The notes: a model not told the origin generated them from the letters alone. A DNA stretch of 26,501 bases from HGM04593 sp045634085 (GCA_045634085.1 JAZQZM010000047.1:1-26501); one strand, 5' to 3'; shown: positions 1 to 7,090, counted from the first letter of the stretch. Numbers and translations: made by a program.

Positions 1-1
1 G

Positions 2-328
2 ATGATGGCTCAGAACAACAAGAAGAACGACAAGCCAAGAATTGAGAACAGAGACAACAGAAGGGATAAAAAGGATATGAACTTCGGCAAGCCAGCCAAG
101 AACAACAGACCGGGCTTTGCAATGAACAAGCCAGCCAAACCGGCACCTCCAAAGTACCGCAAGCCCGTGCCTCCGGTAGTAATAAACCGCCCTGCACCAC
201 GTCCATGCCCTCCTCCACCTCCTGCAGTAGTCTACAGGGACTATTACGACAACGAGGTAGTTGAAGCGGTTGAGGCAACAGTAGCAGTGATAGGCCTGGC
301 AGCATTGATAGCACTTGCGGCAAACTAA
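2..328 (+). CDS. Small basic proline-rich protein with C-terminal hydrophobic segment (5' end uncertain)
   Basis: I do not recognise a family. In-frame ATG codons lie at positions 2 and 5, right at the window edge, so the true start may lie outside. The 108-residue reading has three parts: a highly charged N-terminal third rich in Asn, Lys, Arg and Asp; a Pro-rich middle with Lys-Pro repeats and a run of five prolines near residues 70-74; and a C-terminal stretch (about 88-107) of Val, Ala, Ile and Leu that could be one membrane helix. There is no signal peptide at the visible N-terminus. The composition suggests a basic, disordered, membrane-tethered protein, but no function can be inferred. 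It is followed by about 470 nt without genes. Confidence 0.55.
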   Translation: MMAQNNKKNDKPRIENRDNRRDKKDMNFGKPAKNNRPGFAMNKPAKPAPPKYRKPVPPVVINRPAPRPCPPPPPAVVYRDYYDNEVVEAVEATVAVIGLAALIALAAN

Positions 329-700
329 AAAAGAGAGCAGACGTCAGTTCGTAATAAATGTCATAGGTTTATAATAAGAGTTTTTAGGTTAAAGTTTTAA
401 AGGACGGCTGCTTTCGAATACTGACAACTAATTAGATAGCGACCGGGGAGAACGACGGCTAAAGCGTTCTCTCCGGTCAATTTTCCTGCTTCACAGGTTA
501 TGGATAATACAGTTCAACAATGGCTGTTCATCAACATTGCAAAAGTACATCGCCACAGTACCTGAAGCAATAACATTATTTTGCTATTCAAAAGAGAATT
601 TGTAGCAACATTTCACCACAAAACCTCAATTTTACCCGACACGCCGCTGTTTTATAGTCATAAATAATTAGTATATCACCGTTTTTATAAAAAAGAACTA
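329..700. other. Non-coding gap between the proline-rich ORF and feoAB
   Basis: No convincing coding region is visible here. The first 150 nt carry several complementary stretches: positions 337-345 against 403-411 with one mismatch, and GTCAGT at 345-350 against ACTGAC at 420-425. They end in a strong hairpin at 441-478. This could be a structured 3' UTR or a small RNA of the upstream gene. The rest (480-700) is AT-rich with nothing I can name. Confidence 0.4.
441..478 (+). terminator. Hairpin terminator, probably for the upstream gene or an sRNA
   Basis: A 14-bp stem (441-454 with 465-478, one G-U pair) encloses a 10-nt loop and is followed by AATTTTCC. The stem is strong but the T-run is short, so termination is likely rather than certain. 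Confidence 0.55.
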
Positions 701-731
701 TTGGCACAAATGCAAAAGTAGACTATTTTTG
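701..731 (+). promoter_or_regulatory. Bacteroidota-type promoter of the feoAB operon
   Basis: The -33-like TTGG at 701-704 and the perfect -7 element TATTTTTG at 724-731 are 19 nt apart, matching the Bacteroidota sigma-ABfr pattern. Transcription would start near 738 and give a leader of about 60 nt. This also shows that the coding region does not begin at the upstream open frame at 729. Confidence 0.65.
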
Positions 732-800
732 CAAGCAAAAATAAAGCATTGCCCTGCAAGACAGGTAAAAGCAGTGTTTTTAAAGAGAGAAAACTGGAAC

Positions 801-3194
801 ATGAAACTATCGGAGCTGAAGAATGGCGAGACTGCGGTCATTGTACGCCTGTCGGGACATGGAGGATTCCGCAAGCGCATAATGGAGATGGGCTTTATAC
901 GAGGCGAGAAGGTGAAGTCGGTACTAGACTCCCCCATGCACGACCCCGTAAAATACCATGTCATGGGGTATGATGTGCTGTTGCGCCGCAGTGAGGCCGC
1001 AATGATTGAGGTTTTGCCCGAGGAGGAGGCAAAAAAGGAGCTCAAGCCTGCCCCCACATTCACCAGCCGGTCGATATGCGAGACATGCAGCGGCAACAAC
1101 TGCGTCAGCTGCACGCTGAAGAAGGTCTCCACCCACAGGAAGAATGTAATAAACGTTGCGCTTGTGGGCAACCCCAACAGCGGCAAGACATCCATATTCA
1201 ACGCACTAGCCAACCAGAACGAGCATGTGGGCAACTACAGCGGAGTGACGGTGGGTGCCAAATGCGGCAACTTCAACTACAAGGGTTACCGTATAAACCT
1301 TACCGACCTTCCCGGAACATACTCCATTGCGGCATACACCCCCGAAGAGATATATGTACGCCGCCACCTGTTCGAGCAGATGCCCGACGTCATCATCAAC
1401 GCGGTCGTAGCATCGAACCTTGAACGCAACCTGTACCTCACAACCGAACTCATTGACATGAACCTGCGCACAGTAGTTGCGCTGAACATGTATGACGAGC
1501 TGCTGGCAAGCGGTGCCGAGGTGGGCTATGAGCATCTTGGAGCCATGATGGGCGTGCCCATGATACCTACAGTTGCAAAGAACGGCAAGGGACTTGACAA
1601 GCTGCTGGACACAATCATAGAACTCTTCGAGGGCAACAACAAGACAATAAGACACATACATATAAACTACGGCAACATCATTGAGAGCCATATCACTCCC
1701 CTGTCGGCCGAGATACACAAGGCCGAGGACCTACCACAACAGTTCTCGGTGCGCTACTGGGCGCTGAAGCTTCTCGAAGGCGACAAGGAGGCCATTGAAG
1801 AACTCAAAGGATGCATGGAACTTCCACGCTGGCAGCACCTTGCGGCAAGGAGTGCCAAAAAGATACAGGAGCAGATAGGTACTGACGTAGAGAGTGCCAT
1901 GAGTGGAGCAAAATACGGTTTCATAAACGGTGCGCTGCAGGAGACATACAAACCCGGGAACATCGACACCCTGAAAAAGACACGCCGCATTGACCGTCTG
2001 GTAGCCAACCGTTGGCTTGGATTTCCCATATTCATTCTTGTAATGTGGATACTGTTCAGTTCGGTATTCATGCTCGGCGCATACCCGCAGGAGTGGATTG
2101 AATCACTGTTCAACTGGCTGGGCAACCAGGCAACCGCCCTGCTGCCAGAAGGTGCCCTACGCGACCTTGCCGTGAACGGAATAATCGGAGGCGTGGGCAG
2201 CGTAGCCGTGTTCATTCCACAGATACTCATACTCTACCTGTTCATTTCACTGATGGAAGACTCAGGCTACATGGCACGCGCGGCATTCATCATGGACAGG
2301 CTCATGCACAAGATGGGGCTCCATGGCAAGTCTTTCATTCCAATGCTCATGGGATTCGGCTGCAACGTACCCGCCATAATGGCAACACGCACGATTGAGA
2401 GCCACAGCAGCCGTATAATAACCATATTGGTTACACCGTTCATGTCGTGCAGCGCACGCTTGCCGGTGCTTATACTGTTTGCCGGAGCATTCTTTCCCCA
2501 GCACGCGGCATTGGTACTTGTGGGACTATACCTCCTGGGCATTGTGGTTGCCATAATTACGGCAAGACTGCTGAGACTCACCAAATTCCAGAAGGACGAG
2601 ACACCGTTTGTAATGGAGTTGCCGCCATACCGCTGGCCCACACTCAGCGCCACACTGCGCCACATGTGGGAAAAGTGCGCACAGTACATAAAGAAGATTG
2701 GAACCGTAATTCTGCTCTCTACCGTTATCATCTGGTTCCTGAGCTATTACCCAAGACCTGAGGCCGCAAACGATACCGTCAAGGCCGAAACTGAAATCAC
2801 GACATCGGGCATCAACGGGAACTCATTCATTGCACAGATAGGGCATGCCGTAGAACCGGTACTTGCCCCACTCGGACAGAACTGGCGTTCGAGCATTGCG
2901 CTGATAACCAGCATACCCGCAAAGGAACTTGTTGTAAGTACACTGGGAGTGCTTTACAGCAGCGACTCCGAGGAGAGCATACAGGAGGACCTGCGCAGTT
3001 CGGGCGATTTCACACCACGTTCGGCAGCCGCATTCATGGTATTCATCCTGCTGTTCTTCCCCTGCATAGCCACAGTATCGGCCATAGCATCCGAGAGCGG
3101 CAACCGTTGGTGGGCAATATTCTCGATAGCATACAACACCGCCGTAGCATGGGTGGCGGGATACATAGTATACCTGATAGGAGGATTATTCTAA
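801..3194 (+). CDS. feoB: Fused FeoA-FeoB ferrous iron transporter
   Basis: This 797-residue inner-membrane protein imports Fe2+, driven or gated by its N-terminal GTPase. An N-terminal FeoA (SH3-like) domain covers about residues 1-75. A G domain follows with G1 GNPNSGKTS (123-131), G2 Thr150, G3 DLPG (169-172) and G4 NMYD (229-232). The polytopic core starts near residue 403 and carries the two conserved FeoB gate motifs, GFGCNVP (518-524) and SCSARLPV (549-556). Between FeoA and the G domain sit four cysteines, C93, C96, C101 and C104 (CxxC-x4-CxxC). I chose the ATG at 801 because the open frame at 729 overlaps the promoter and FeoA homology begins at MKLSELKNGE. FeoAB fusions are common in Bacteroidota. 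Three genes follow closely, in a probable iron/redox stress operon. Confidence 0.96.
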   Translation: MKLSELKNGETAVIVRLSGHGGFRKRIMEMGFIRGEKVKSVLDSPMHDPVKYHVMGYDVLLRRSEAAMIEVLPEEEAKKELKPAPTFTSRSICETCSGNNCVSCTLKKVSTHRKNVINVALVGNPNSGKTSIFNALANQNEHVGNYSGVTVGAKCGNFNYKGYRINLTDLPGTYSIAAYTPEEIYVRRHLFEQMPDVIINAVVASNLERNLYLTTELIDMNLRTVVALNMYDELLASGAEVGYEHLGAMMGVPMIPTVAKNGKGLDKLLDTIIELFEGNNKTIRHIHINYGNIIESHITPLSAEIHKAEDLPQQFSVRYWALKLLEGDKEAIEELKGCMELPRWQHLAARSAKKIQEQIGTDVESAMSGAKYGFINGALQETYKPGNIDTLKKTRRIDRLVANRWLGFPIFILVMWILFSSVFMLGAYPQEWIESLFNWLGNQATALLPEGALRDLAVNGIIGGVGSVAVFIPQILILYLFISLMEDSGYMARAAFIMDRLMHKMGLHGKSFIPMLMGFGCNVPAIMATRTIESHSSRIITILVTPFMSCSARLPVLILFAGAFFPQHAALVLVGLYLLGIVVAIITARLLRLTKFQKDETPFVMELPPYRWPTLSATLRHMWEKCAQYIKKIGTVILLSTVIIWFLSYYPRPEAANDTVKAETEITTSGINGNSFIAQIGHAVEPVLAPLGQNWRSSIALITSIPAKELVVSTLGVLYSSDSEESIQEDLRSSGDFTPRSAAAFMVFILLFFPCIATVSAIASESGNRWWAIFSIAYNTAVAWVAGYIVYLIGGLF

Positions 3195-3228
3195 GCAACA
3201 CTATAAGAAAAAGCAAAACAAGAAGCTC

Positions 3229-3933
3229 ATGAGCAACACAAACACATTCTACACAAAACGCATGAAGGTTGCCGACCTTATTGCAAACGACGGGACACTG
3301 CTGTCAATACTGCAGCGCCTTGAGATAAGACTCGGATTCGGCGAAATGACCGTAGCCGAGCTGTGTGCAAGATACGGCATATCGGCCGAACTGTTCCTTA
3401 TCATATGCAACATCTACTCGTTCAGTGACTACCGTCCCCAGATTAAGAACCTTGACGGGAATGACATAAGCAGCATAACCACATACCTGCGGGCATCGCA
3501 CCGCTACTACACCGGTGTTTGTTTCCCAGCCATACATGATAATGTACACAGGCTTGTCAAAGAACTTGACGAAACAAGCCGCAGGCTGATAGACAAGTTC
3601 TACGACGATTATGACAACGAGGTTACCAACCATTTCCGTTATGAGGAGGAGATTGCATTCCCCTACATCGAGGCTCTGATAGCAGGCGAACTGCACGACT
3701 GCAGCAAATACAGCATAAGCCAGTTCGGACACAACCACAGCAACATAAACGAGAAGCTCAACGACCTGAAGAACATTATCATCAAATACCTGGGCGAAGA
3801 GTTCTCCTCACCAGTACGTTTTGAGTTGCTCGCTAATATATATAATGTAGAGAAAGACCTGCGCAAGCACTCGCTTATTGAGGACCGTCTGCTTGTACCA
3901 TTGGTAGAAAAATTGGAGAAGAGCCATGAGTAA
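3229..3933 (+). CDS. Hemerythrin (HHE) domain protein, RIC/ScdA-like
   Basis: This 234-residue soluble protein has an N-terminal helical region (about 10-65) resembling the ScdA_N/DUF542-type segment and a four-helix hemerythrin domain (about 85-225). Likely diiron ligands are H91, H103, H135, E139/E140, H168 or H170, H214 and E218. Relatives of the RIC family (YtfE, ScdA) protect or repair iron-sulfur centres under nitrosative and oxidative stress, but the paired cysteines usual at the N-terminus of RIC proteins are absent here, so it may be a sensor rather than a repair protein. It starts 34 nt after feoAB and overlaps the following regulator by 8 nt (ATGAGTAA), which implies co-translation with it. 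The iron-import context fits a diiron protein. Confidence 0.85.
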   Translation: MSNTNTFYTKRMKVADLIANDGTLLSILQRLEIRLGFGEMTVAELCARYGISAELFLIICNIYSFSDYRPQIKNLDGNDISSITTYLRASHRYYTGVCFPAIHDNVHRLVKELDETSRRLIDKFYDDYDNEVTNHFRYEEEIAFPYIEALIAGELHDCSKYSISQFGHNHSNINEKLNDLKNIIIKYLGEEFSSPVRFELLANIYNVEKDLRKHSLIEDRLLVPLVEKLEKSHE

Positions 3934-4519
3934 GGAGGGGAAATACAGGATTGTGCTCATTGAGCCGTCGGAGATTGTTGCAGCAGGCATTGCCGCAATA
4001 ATAGGCAGGAACCCGGAGTTTACCCTGGTAAAGACGCTCAGCAACATCGCATATTTCAACAATGCGGGCACAGATGCCGACATCATAATAGTGAACCCTG
4101 CCGTGATAGACTACAATGACAGGCTGGACATACGTTCATGCCTTGGGGCGGGCAAGGCAGCCATTGTCGCACTCACACACAGTAGTTACGAGGAGAGTGT
4201 ACTGCGCCAGTATGACGAGTGCATAGGCATATACGACAACAGCACAAGAATAACACAGAAACTGAAAAACGCACTGGAAGAGAACGCACAGGCGCCCAAG
4301 AGCGACATCAACGAACTCTCGGGACGCGAACGCGACATCCTTGCTGCCGTTGCAAAGGGACTCACAAACAAGGAGATTGCCGACGAGTTCAACATATCGG
4401 TCTACACCGTCATATCACACCGCCGCAACATCTCGCAGAAGCTTGGCATAAACAGTATTCCGGGACTCACGGTATACGCCATCATGAACAAGCTAGTAGA
4501 CATGTCCGATTTTGGATAA
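3926..4519 (+). CDS. LuxR-type DNA-binding regulator with degenerate receiver domain
   Basis: This 197-residue cytoplasmic regulator has the NarL/FixJ layout. Residues 7-118 form a receiver-like domain and 130-191 a LuxR helix-turn-helix (LSGRERDILAAVAKGLTNKE onwards). The receiver looks unable to accept phosphate: the usual Asp at the end of strand 3 is Asn57 (IIIVNPAV), the acidic pair after strand 1 is Glu13-Pro-Ser, and no Lys sits at the end of strand 5. It is therefore probably a pseudo-receiver controlled by protein contact or ligand. Its start lies inside the hemerythrin gene (8-nt overlap), making the hemerythrin protein its most likely signalling partner. It may regulate its own operon. 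No histidine kinase is encoded nearby. Confidence 0.88.
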   Translation: MSKEGKYRIVLIEPSEIVAAGIAAIIGRNPEFTLVKTLSNIAYFNNAGTDADIIIVNPAVIDYNDRLDIRSCLGAGKAAIVALTHSSYEESVLRQYDECIGIYDNSTRITQKLKNALEENAQAPKSDINELSGRERDILAAVAKGLTNKEIADEFNISVYTVISHRRNISQKLGINSIPGLTVYAIMNKLVDMSDFG

Positions 4520-4541
4520 AGGAATACAAGAAAGAATAACC

Positions 4542-5009
4542 ATGGCCGAGGAACTGCACATTGCCCAAGGTGGCAAAGATGAGAAATACGCCCTGCTGTA
4601 CAGACAGATTGCATCAGTTGTAGACAGCGAGAATGACAGCATTGCCAACATGGCTAATGTAGCTGCAATGATACACCACACATTCGGGTTCTGGTGGACA
4701 GGATTCTACCGCGTAATTGCCGGCGAACTTGTACTGGGACCGTTCCAGGGCCCACTTGCCTGCAGCCGCATTGCATACGGGCGCGGAGTATGCGGTACAG
4801 CATGGAAAGAAGCTACCACACAGGTTGTTCCCGACGTGGAGAAGTTCCCGGGACACATAGCATGCAGCAGCGCATCAAAAAGCGAGATTGTGGTCCCCTT
4901 GTTCAAAGAAGGAGAAGTCGTGGCAGTGCTTGACATCGACAGCGAGCTCCTTGCAACATTCGATGAGACCGACCGTCAATGGCTAGAGAAAATCGCGGAG
5001 TTGCTATAA
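4542..5009 (+). CDS. msrC: Free methionine-R-sulfoxide reductase (GAF domain)
   Basis: This 155-residue cytosolic enzyme reduces free L-methionine-R-sulfoxide to methionine. It is a single GAF domain. The three cysteines C74, C84 and C108 have the same spacing (10 and 24) as the catalytic and resolving cysteines of the E. coli enzyme (C84, C94, C118). Surrounding motifs also fit: WWTGFYR near 51-57, GPFQGPLAC at 66-74, GVCG at 82-85 and VLDIDS at 129-134. I use the ATG at 4542. The in-frame TTG at 4512 would overlap the upstream gene and adds residues not typical of the family. The gene starts 22 nt after the LuxR gene, so oxidant repair is transcribed with iron import and the hemerythrin protein. 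Confidence 0.93.
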   Translation: MAEELHIAQGGKDEKYALLYRQIASVVDSENDSIANMANVAAMIHHTFGFWWTGFYRVIAGELVLGPFQGPLACSRIAYGRGVCGTAWKEATTQVVPDVEKFPGHIACSSASKSEIVVPLFKEGEVVAVLDIDSELLATFDETDRQWLEKIAELL

Positions 5010-5081
5010 GGACCTATGCAAGCAGCATTTTACGGCATCACGCCACATCACTGGCTACATATTGCGTAAACCATACAAGAA

Positions 5082-5441
5082 CTATTTCAAAGTCCTGTAG
5101 TGCAGTATGTGTACAGTCACGCCTATGGCTATTGCAATAAACAGCACACTCATCCACCACACCCACGCCACGAACGCGGCACAATAGAGAAGCGTGAGCC
5201 ATACCATAGTCACCGACACAATCTTAACCTTGAGAGGGATAGCCTTGTGTTCCCTGAAGTTCTTTATATAAGGACCAAGATGCTTATGTGACAACAGCCA
5301 ATTGTACAGCCTTGCCGAACTGCGCATGTACAGGGCTGCTGACAGCAAAAGAAACGGCGTAGTAGGAAGCACCGGCAGGAATATCCCCGATACACCCAAC
5401 ACCAACGACAGGCTTCCCAAAATAATCAACAGGTATTTCAC
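5082..5441 (-). CDS. DUF454 (YbaN-like) inner membrane protein
   Basis: This protein of about 119 residues has the DUF454 signature: a first hydrophobic helix followed by LGVSGIFLPVLPTTPFLLLS, then a conserved region (residues about 39-70) with YMRSS, LGPYIKNF and a basic segment, and two more membrane helices to the C-terminus. The molecular role of the family is not established. I chose the GTG start at 5441 because family members begin directly with the first membrane helix, and because a promoter-like TATCTTCG (minus strand, 5474-5467) lies just upstream and inside the longer open frame that reaches 5585. The alternative ATG at 5543 would add about 34 residues. It converges with msrC and diverges from the secreted protein gene at 5607. 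Confidence 0.8.
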   Translation of the reverse strand: MKYLLIILGSLSLVLGVSGIFLPVLPTTPFLLLSAALYMRSSARLYNWLLSHKHLGPYIKNFREHKAIPLKVKIVSVTMVWLTLLYCAAFVAWVWWMSVLFIAIAIGVTVHILHYRTLK

Positions 5442-5466
5442 AGTACAATATAGCTTATTTCGCACG

Positions 5467-5474
5467 CGAAGATA
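5467..5474 (-). promoter_or_regulatory. Probable -7 element for the DUF454 gene
   Basis: On the minus strand the octamer reads TATCTTCG, one base from TAnnTTTG. The same octamer precedes the helicase gene (11570-11563) and fabG (21939-21946). The -33 region is weak. The predicted start near 5460 leaves a leader of about 20 nt before the GTG at 5441. Confidence 0.45.
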
Positions 5475-5557
5475 GTAAAAAACAGCCCACTTGAACCATA
5501 AAAAAGCAGTACGGAATGAAAAAAAATTAAAAACAGTTTTCATTCCCGTTTTTTTCG

Positions 5558-5565
5558 TATATTTC
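5558..5565 (+). promoter_or_regulatory. Possible -7 element for the gene at 5607
   Basis: TATATTTC matches TAnnTTTG except for the last base and lies 42 nt before the ATG, with a T-rich stretch upstream where a -33 element would be expected. Confidence 0.35.
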
Positions 5566-5606
5566 GGCTGACATACTAAATACATAATCTTTTAATCTCT
5601 ACAACT

Positions 5607-6104
5607 ATGAAAAAGATAATGTTTCTACTAGCCGTTATGTTTTTGGGCATAACTTCTTCAAGTGCGCAACAGAATGACGAGGATTTAAAGATTAAACCAC
5701 TCTTGGGAGTGTGGCAGTATGTCGAAGAGGCAGCAATGCCCGACGGCGGAGTCGCATACATAGGCAAGCACATCTACAAGACAATCACATGGGACAAGAA
5801 ATACTACGTCATAGCAGGCATCAACGTCCCGGTAAAGTTGCACGAGGATCAGGAGGCACAGACAAGCACCCTTTCGTTCATAACCCAGGAAGGCGACATA
5901 GTCCTTGGCAGCGACAACAGCTATCTTGAATACATAAACAACCACTATCTCGACAAGAACCTGAACAACACGATATCACAGTTGCGCTATAGGTTTGACG
6001 AAAAGAACCCGAACGTACTCTATCTGGAATACAACTTGAGCTGTGGCGAAGAGAATTGGGTAAGCGAGACATGGTTGAAAGTAATGCCCCTAGGAGCAAA
6101 ATAA
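5607..6104 (+). CDS. Secreted small protein, DUF4488-like (lipocalin-type fold suspected)
   Basis: The 165-residue protein starts with a clear Sec signal peptide (basic MKK, hydrophobic core, cleavage probably after SSSAQ near residue 21). The mature part begins with an LLGVWQ motif (33-38), followed by alternating beta-like segments and a C-terminal SETWLKV. This resembles small Bacteroidota periplasmic proteins annotated as DUF4488, whose LxGxWQ start recalls lipocalin-type barrels. The assignment is from memory of the pattern and is moderate. No lipobox is present, so it is probably periplasmic. It stands alone, with its own possible promoter and a strong terminator 24 nt after the stop. 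No function can be given. Confidence 0.65.
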   Translation: MKKIMFLLAVMFLGITSSSAQQNDEDLKIKPLLGVWQYVEEAAMPDGGVAYIGKHIYKTITWDKKYYVIAGINVPVKLHEDQEAQTSTLSFITQEGDIVLGSDNSYLEYINNHYLDKNLNNTISQLRYRFDEKNPNVLYLEYNLSCGEENWVSETWLKVMPLGAK

Positions 6105-6127
6105 AAAAGGAACAAAATGAAGATTCT

Positions 6128-6158
6128 TACGGACTGCGCAATGCAGTCCGTATTTTTT
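6128..6158 (+). terminator. Rho-independent terminator of the secreted protein gene
   Basis: A perfect 10-bp stem (TACGGACTGC at 6128-6137 with 6143-6152) encloses a 5-nt loop and is followed directly by six T residues. This is a textbook intrinsic terminator. Confidence 0.92.
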
Positions 6159-6272
6159 AGATAAGAAAAAAAGGATTTTAGCGTCAGCAAGCTCATTTTT
6201 TTAGGTAAAAAGCATTTTCGTGGCATATTTTCATAAAAAACACGTTTTTCTCTCAAAAAAAACTCAAAATGT

Positions 6273-6303
6273 TTTGCATGTTTAAAAATTAGTACTACCT
6301 TTG
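6273..6303 (+). promoter_or_regulatory. Consensus promoter of the tRNA operon
   Basis: TTTG at 6273-6276, 19 nt, then TACCTTTG at 6296-6303 is a perfect match to the Bacteroidota consensus. It sits 22 nt before the first tRNA-like sequence, as expected for a stable RNA operon. Confidence 0.85.
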
Positions 6304-6325
6304 CACCCGTTAAGCGAAACGCAAT

Positions 6326-6361
6326 GCGGAAATAGCTCAGTTGGTAGAGCACAACCTTGCC
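6326..6361 (+). pseudogene. Truncated tRNA-Gly(GCC): 5' half ending exactly after the anticodon
   Basis: These 36 nt are identical to positions 1-36 of the three intact tRNA-Gly(GCC) genes downstream (acceptor 5' strand, D arm, anticodon stem 5' strand, anticodon GCC). After position 36 the sequence diverges fully. The next 64 nt (6362-6425) contain no 3' half. They do contain CCAACCTTGGCAAGG (6379-6393), which is the reverse complement of the anticodon-arm region of the same tRNA. It is the first element behind the operon promoter and so would be transcribed. It cannot form a mature tRNA. Confidence 0.85.
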
Positions 6362-6425
6362 GCAAAACAACAAGGGTTCCAACCTTGGCAAGGGAAAGTG
6401 ATACAGAAGAGCAAATTGAAATAAT

Positions 6426-6498
6426 GCGGAAATAGCTCAGTTGGTAGAGCACAACCTTGCCAAGGTTGGGGTCGCGAGTTCGAGCCTCGTTTTCCGCT
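6426..6498 (+). tRNA. tRNA-Gly(GCC), copy 1
   Basis: A full 73-nt cloverleaf: acceptor GCGGAAA/TTTCCGC, D stem GCTC/GAGC, anticodon stem CAACC/GGTTG with loop TTGCCAA, T stem GCGAG/CTCGT, discriminator T. The anticodon GCC reads GGC and GGU. The 3' CCA is not encoded. Confidence 0.97.
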
Positions 6499-6547
6499 CT
6501 CTTTGAAATTTTGAATTTTAGTTTGCAAAACGAAGCGTAAATTAAAC

Positions 6548-6620
6548 GCGGAAATAGCTCAGTTGGTAGAGCACAACCTTGCCAAGGTTGGGGTCGCGAG
6601 TTCGAGCCTCGTTTTCCGCT
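6548..6620 (+). tRNA. tRNA-Gly(GCC), copy 2
   Basis: Identical over 73 nt to the copy at 6426-6498, including the anticodon GCC. The 3' CCA is not encoded. It lies 49 nt downstream of that copy and 11 nt before tRNA-Leu(CAG), in the same operon. Confidence 0.97.
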
Positions 6621-6631
6621 CAAAGGTAATT

Positions 6632-6712
6632 GCCCAGGTGGCGGAATGGTAGACGCGCTCGTTTCAGGTGCGAGTGTTGAGAGACGTGCAGGTTCGAGTC
6701 CTGTTCTGGGCA
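6632..6712 (+). tRNA. tRNA-Leu(CAG)
   Basis: An 81-nt class II tRNA with a long variable arm. Acceptor GCCCAGG pairs with TCTGGGC (last pair G-U), the anticodon stem is CTCGT/GCGAG with loop TTCAGGT, and the T arm is CAGG TTCGAGT CCTG. The anticodon CAG decodes CUG. Confidence 0.95.
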
Positions 6713-6737
6713 CGACCAAGTTGTTTTGCATAATTAT

Positions 6738-6821
6738 GCAGGAGTGGCGGAATTGGTAGACGCGCTACTTTGAGGGGGTAGTGACCGTTGGGTCGTGTGA
6801 GTTCGAGTCTCATCTCCTTCA
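6738..6821 (+). tRNA. tRNA-Leu(GAG) with a C2-U71 mismatch in the acceptor stem
   Basis: An 84-nt class II tRNA. The anticodon stem CTACT/GGTAG has the loop TTGAGGG, giving anticodon GAG for CUC and CUU. Acceptor GCAGGAG faces CTCCTTC: six pairs form, but the second position is C against T. The T arm TGAG TTCGAGT CTCA and the long variable arm look normal. Probably functional despite the mismatch. Confidence 0.9.
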
Positions 6822-6853
6822 CAATTAACTAAAATCAAATTCCAAATTACAAT

Positions 6854-6926
6854 GCGGAAATAGCTCAGTTGGTAGAGCACAACCTTGCCAAGGTTGGGGT
6901 CGCGAGTTCGAGCCTCGTTTTCCGCT
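6854..6926 (+). tRNA. tRNA-Gly(GCC), copy 3
   Basis: Identical over 73 nt to the copies at 6426 and 6548. It is the last gene of the operon, and the terminator hairpin starts 8 nt after it. Confidence 0.97.
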
Positions 6927-6934
6927 CTTCGGTT

Positions 6935-6959
6935 AAGACAGCGATAAGCTGTCTTTTTT
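6935..6959 (+). terminator. Rho-independent terminator of the tRNA operon
   Basis: An 8-bp stem AAGACAGC (6935-6942) with GCTGTCTT (6948-6955) encloses loop GATAA and is followed by a T-run continuing TTTTGTTTTT. Confidence 0.9.
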
Positions 6960-7047
6960 GTTTTTATATAGTCTATATGACCGGCATAAGCAATGAGACA
7001 CACGCTTCCCTGCAAAATCCAAGAGCCGTACCACCCTCTCAAAAAAT

Positions 7048-7075
7048 GCCAACTACATTTTGCGTCAAGAAAGCG
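7048..7075. repeat. Dispersed repeat, copy A (matches the window end)
   Basis: These 28 nt match 26474-26501 at 26 positions. Weaker similarity continues upstream over an ACCCT-containing stretch of about 15-20 nt, so the two copies are probably remnants of one longer element. The copy at the right edge continues beyond the window. Confidence 0.75.
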
Positions 7076-7090
7076 CCTATGCGCAGAGTT

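Noticed and set aside
729..800. Upstream in-frame extension of feoAB (24 extra residues)
   Set aside because: It overlaps the -7 element at 724-731 and the predicted transcription start. FeoA homology begins at the ATG at 801.
698..1234. Minus-strand 178-codon open frame opposite feoAB
   Set aside because: Shadow frame of a well-supported gene. Many similar frames opposite the other genes were left out.
4512..4541. TTG start for the methionine sulfoxide reductase
   Set aside because: It overlaps the LuxR gene, and the ATG at 4542 gives the normal family length and cysteine spacing.
5442..5585. Longer N-terminus of the DUF454 protein
   Set aside because: The family starts with the membrane helix, and the extension contains the likely promoter.
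6326..6925. CRISPR-like array from repeated GCGGAAATAGCTCAG units
   Set aside because: The units are tRNA-Gly genes with full cloverleaf structure and unequal spacing. No cas genes are present.
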